Shown: in pieces, positions 14,076-16,396 of the stretch | How positions within the stretch are numbered: the stretch's first letter is position 1 | Layout: each line of letters starts with the position of its first letter | Assembly (NCBI GenBank): GCA_016711435.1 | Contig: JADJSY010000046.1 | Location: forward strand, 10,001-26,396 | DNA: 16,396 bases | Reading direction: 5' to 3' | Source: Lewinellaceae bacterium | GTDB taxonomy: Bacteria > Bacteroidota > Bacteroidia > Chitinophagales > Saprospiraceae | The notes under the pieces: model-generated | Told to the model about the DNA's origin: nothing | The model's database searches: none | Seen by the model: only the letters and a program-made list of their open reading frames with translations | Program-made: the position numbers and the translations under genes

Positions 14076-15481
14076 ATGAATCAAAACCCAACTAATTATC
14101 TAACCAACCTGGTAGGTGATCCATTTGCCGACACCGGAGGGTATGTCATTCAGTATTTCCAAAAATGGAAAAATGGAAGGATAGGCCTATCATAGATTTA
14201 ATTGAATACATGGCGGGCATTTACGTCAATCAGTGGGGAGCTGGCATCAACGCCTTATTTTTAAATTCAACAGTCACTCAGGCGAGTTTCAAAGGTGACC
14301 AAAAAATTACCGAGACGGTCAAGTATTTCCGCTCGCTACTTGGTGGAACTGCACCTTTTGAAATGGGATATTGCCGAATTTCGGGACAATTTACCCAACT
14401 TTTCAAAGGCGGGCGGGAAAATTATATGATGTCTGTATCAGGTGCGTTCATCAATTTTCATCACTCCCTTTGATGAGGGCATTCGGCTTTCAAAGGAAGT
14501 TTTGATCCGACTGTTTTTCGTACCGTTTGGAGTACGGCAAATCGGAGGCATGGTTGGCGTCATCACTAGCAATCTTGAATCGATCACTGAAAAATATGTA
14601 CAGGAAAACTGTCAAAAGAATATAGCAGAACTAGGATCAGGGATGGGAACAGGCGTTTTGAAACATGACATTAGTAATCCCATAAATGCCTTTTCGGATT
14701 TGCTGCAAATTGGATTCTTCAAATTCCCAGAATTGTGCAAACAAGACGAGAATGATTTCCAAATTCCAAAAGAGCAGGCTACCATCAACCTTTTCACTTC
14801 ACCAATTTCTGCAGCTGCGGATATTCAATTACTGACTTTGCCTGCCGATGTTTTGAATTCTACACCTTTTGTCAGGGAATAAAAGTACGCAAAGAATGGA
14901 GCCAGTTTGTCTGGGCGCATCATCGAAATTCAAAATACTGAAGGCAAAATTCAACCTCGAAACTGAAAACTGGGAAACTGCAAAGAAAATCTTGGGTATG
15001 ACGATTATAAAAACTGGCGAAATAACATACTTGACAGATTGCTCGCTGAAAATCTGTGACCCGATTGTTTGCAAATTGGGCGCAACACCATCGTCTCAAT
15101 TTCAAAATCATCTCAAAATATTTAACCACAATTAGAAATATGGATAAAAAACGGTAGACAAGATTCTGTTTCTGGCAGACTACGTCGTCGGGCATGACGT
15201 AGATTTCATTTCCAAAACGATCAAGTATTTGGACGGCTGCAGAAACGCACACTCACTGCGCCGGGCAATTGGCAAATGGAACGCCGACAATGCTAAGGCT
15301 GGAAACGAGCCTTGGTGGAGGTAGAAGAGTACGTCAACTACCTTTTTCAGATGGCTCGAACTGGTCAGAAATTCGCGATGTACTCATCATCGCCATGTAT
15401 GAAAAATCGTATGACAGGGGAAAACGTATTGATGCTGAATTATCTCAAATTGAAAATCCAAATCAAGAAATTGAAAATTAA
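14076..15481 (+). pseudogene. cas8b1: Type I-B Cas8b1/Cst1-like large subunit, multiply frameshifted
   Basis: Repaired, this gives about 470 residues, close to the Cst1 range. Cas8 is the large subunit of Cascade, helping recognise the protospacer-adjacent motif and recruit Cas3. The start MNQNPTNYLTNLVGDPFADTGG has the GDPFAD-G opening I associate with Cst1. Further blocks in order are DRPIIDLIEYMAGIY, INALFLNSTVTQASFKG, FINFHHS then FDEGIRLSKEVLIRLF, DDYKNWRNNILDRLLAEN, RNAHSLRRAIGKWNADN and a C-terminal WSEIRDVLIIAMYEKSYDRG. I see no CxxC pairs. Frame changes are frequent (for example near 14165, 14470, 14690, 15050, 15130, 15310 and 15345). Identity rests mainly on position before cas7 and the opening motif. 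The stop is 6 nt from the cas7 start. Confidence 0.7.
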
Positions 15482-15487
15482 TAATTT

Positions 15488-16396
15488 ATGAAAAATTTAA
15501 AAACTCAAGGCTTCATCCTTTTAGATGTTGATGTTGCAGCGCTTAATAACGCTGGAAAAAACACAAGCAGCAATTTGACAATGCAGCTTGACAAAAAAAC
15601 TGCGCAAAATGGTAGTACATACGTCTACGTCTCTGGACAAGCATGGCGGTTTTGGTGGCGCGAGGCACTTGTACGGCATTTTGACTTGGTGATGTCACCC
15701 ATTACGCGTGAGGGAAAATTGCTTTTACCGAAGCCAACCCGAAACAATTCCCGACGACGATATTTTCGGATATATGCGGGCGGCCACAGAAGAGGTAGTA
15801 GATGAAAAGACGGGAAAATCCAAAAAAAGAAAATGTCACCGTGACCCGCGTTTCACCGCTGAAAAACTCTGCCATTGTCTCCACAGTAGCCGTTCGCCCG
15901 GCAGAAAATTGGTCGGTCATGGCTCGGCAAGACGGAGACCCTGTGCCATATTCAAAAGAAGAGTACAGCGCCATTATGAAAGGCATGTTCTCATTGGATT
16001 TGATGCAGGTCGGTACATTTTCCAATTACAACCGTACAGGATTCAAAAACCTGCCAGAAAACCGTCGTAAAGAAATTCTGGATGCCGGCGGCTCGGAAAT
16101 TGCTGATCCCTTTGCCAAAAACGGTAAAGGGGAACCGCAAAAATTGGTTCAACTTCCAAAAGCAACACGAACTAAGCGTGCCATCGATACCATTCAAGCA
16201 TTGAAATTTTTATCTGGCGGTGCCATGCAGACCAACAATCTGGCAGATGTCACTCCAAAATTCATCATCCTGGCTTCGACAACTTCTGGCAACCATCCAT
16301 TTTCACATGTTGTTGGAACGCCTCAAGGGAAATTTGAGGAAATGGTGAATTTGAACGTTGACGCATTGAAAGAAGTTTTGAAAGAATACAAAGAAC
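15488..16396 (+). pseudogene. cas7: Type I-B Cas7/Cst2/DevR, frameshifted, runs off the window
   Basis: Cas7 forms the backbone of the Cascade complex, binding the guide RNA along its length with an RRM-type fold. The opening GFILLDVDVAALNNAGK and the YVYVSGQAWRFWWREAL block (about residues 45-62) are strong Cst2/DevR signatures. Later blocks are DDDIFGYMRA, FSLDLMQVGTFSNYNRTGFKNL, FLSGGAMQTNNLADVTPKF and GNHPFSHVVG. Breaks occur near 15600, near 15715 (GAGGGAAAATTG where one more G restores GKIAFTEAN) and near 15825-15835, where a run of seven A breaks the frame that six A would keep (KSKKENVTVTR). After that the frame is open to the end of the window. The start ATG at 15488 follows cas8 by 6 nt, a typical operon spacing. 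Confidence 0.85.

Overview
The window looks like a chromosomal piece of a Bacteroidota bacterium, probably Saprospiraceae-like. The evidence is promoter boxes of the TTG/TTTG-N19-TAnnTTTG kind, almost no Shine-Dalgarno sequences, a signal peptide ending in AQ, and protein families typical of that group. The family-level guess is an inference from protein style, not from a search.

Layout. Positions 1-980 hold the 3' end of a 23S rRNA gene and a 5S rRNA gene on the + strand, closed by a terminator near 1020. Positions 1021-1534 are a repeat-rich spacer with heptamer tandem repeats and an imperfect inverted repeat. Positions 1535-4953 carry three intact + strand housekeeping genes: a secreted CocE/NonD-type serine hydrolase, a YbgC-like hotdog thioesterase and a YihY/BrkB membrane protein. 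Positions 5108-7445 carry two - strand genes: an APC-superfamily amino acid permease and a DUF4240 protein.

Positions 7450-9780 form an accessory island. A - strand gene encodes an AbiEi-like DNA-binding domain fused to a class II Fic (AMP-transferase) domain. Four phased copies of one palindrome lie across its promoter, and related repeats lie on both sides of the gene. Its reading frame is broken by two apparent 1-nt deletions just before the HPFLDGNGR active site.

Positions 10084-16396 hold the upstream part of a type I-B CRISPR-Cas locus, all on the + strand. It comprises a MITE-like palindrome, cas6, a REP-type (RAYT) transposase gene overlapping cas6 by ATGA and lacking its HUH motif, a WYL-domain regulator, a DUF3800 gene, cas8b1 (cst1 type) and the start of cas7 (cst2/devR type). 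cas5, cas3, cas4, cas1, cas2 and the array would be expected further right and are not in the window. A candidate 80-nt structured RNA with its own promoter lies on the - strand between DUF3800 and cas8.

From about 12,360 onward every coding region switches frame repeatedly, while the protein sequence between switches stays clean. At least several of the sites are homopolymer indels. This looks more like residual sequencing or assembly error than old decay, but the sequence alone cannot settle it. If the frames are repaired, the locus reads as a normal WYL-regulated interference operon.
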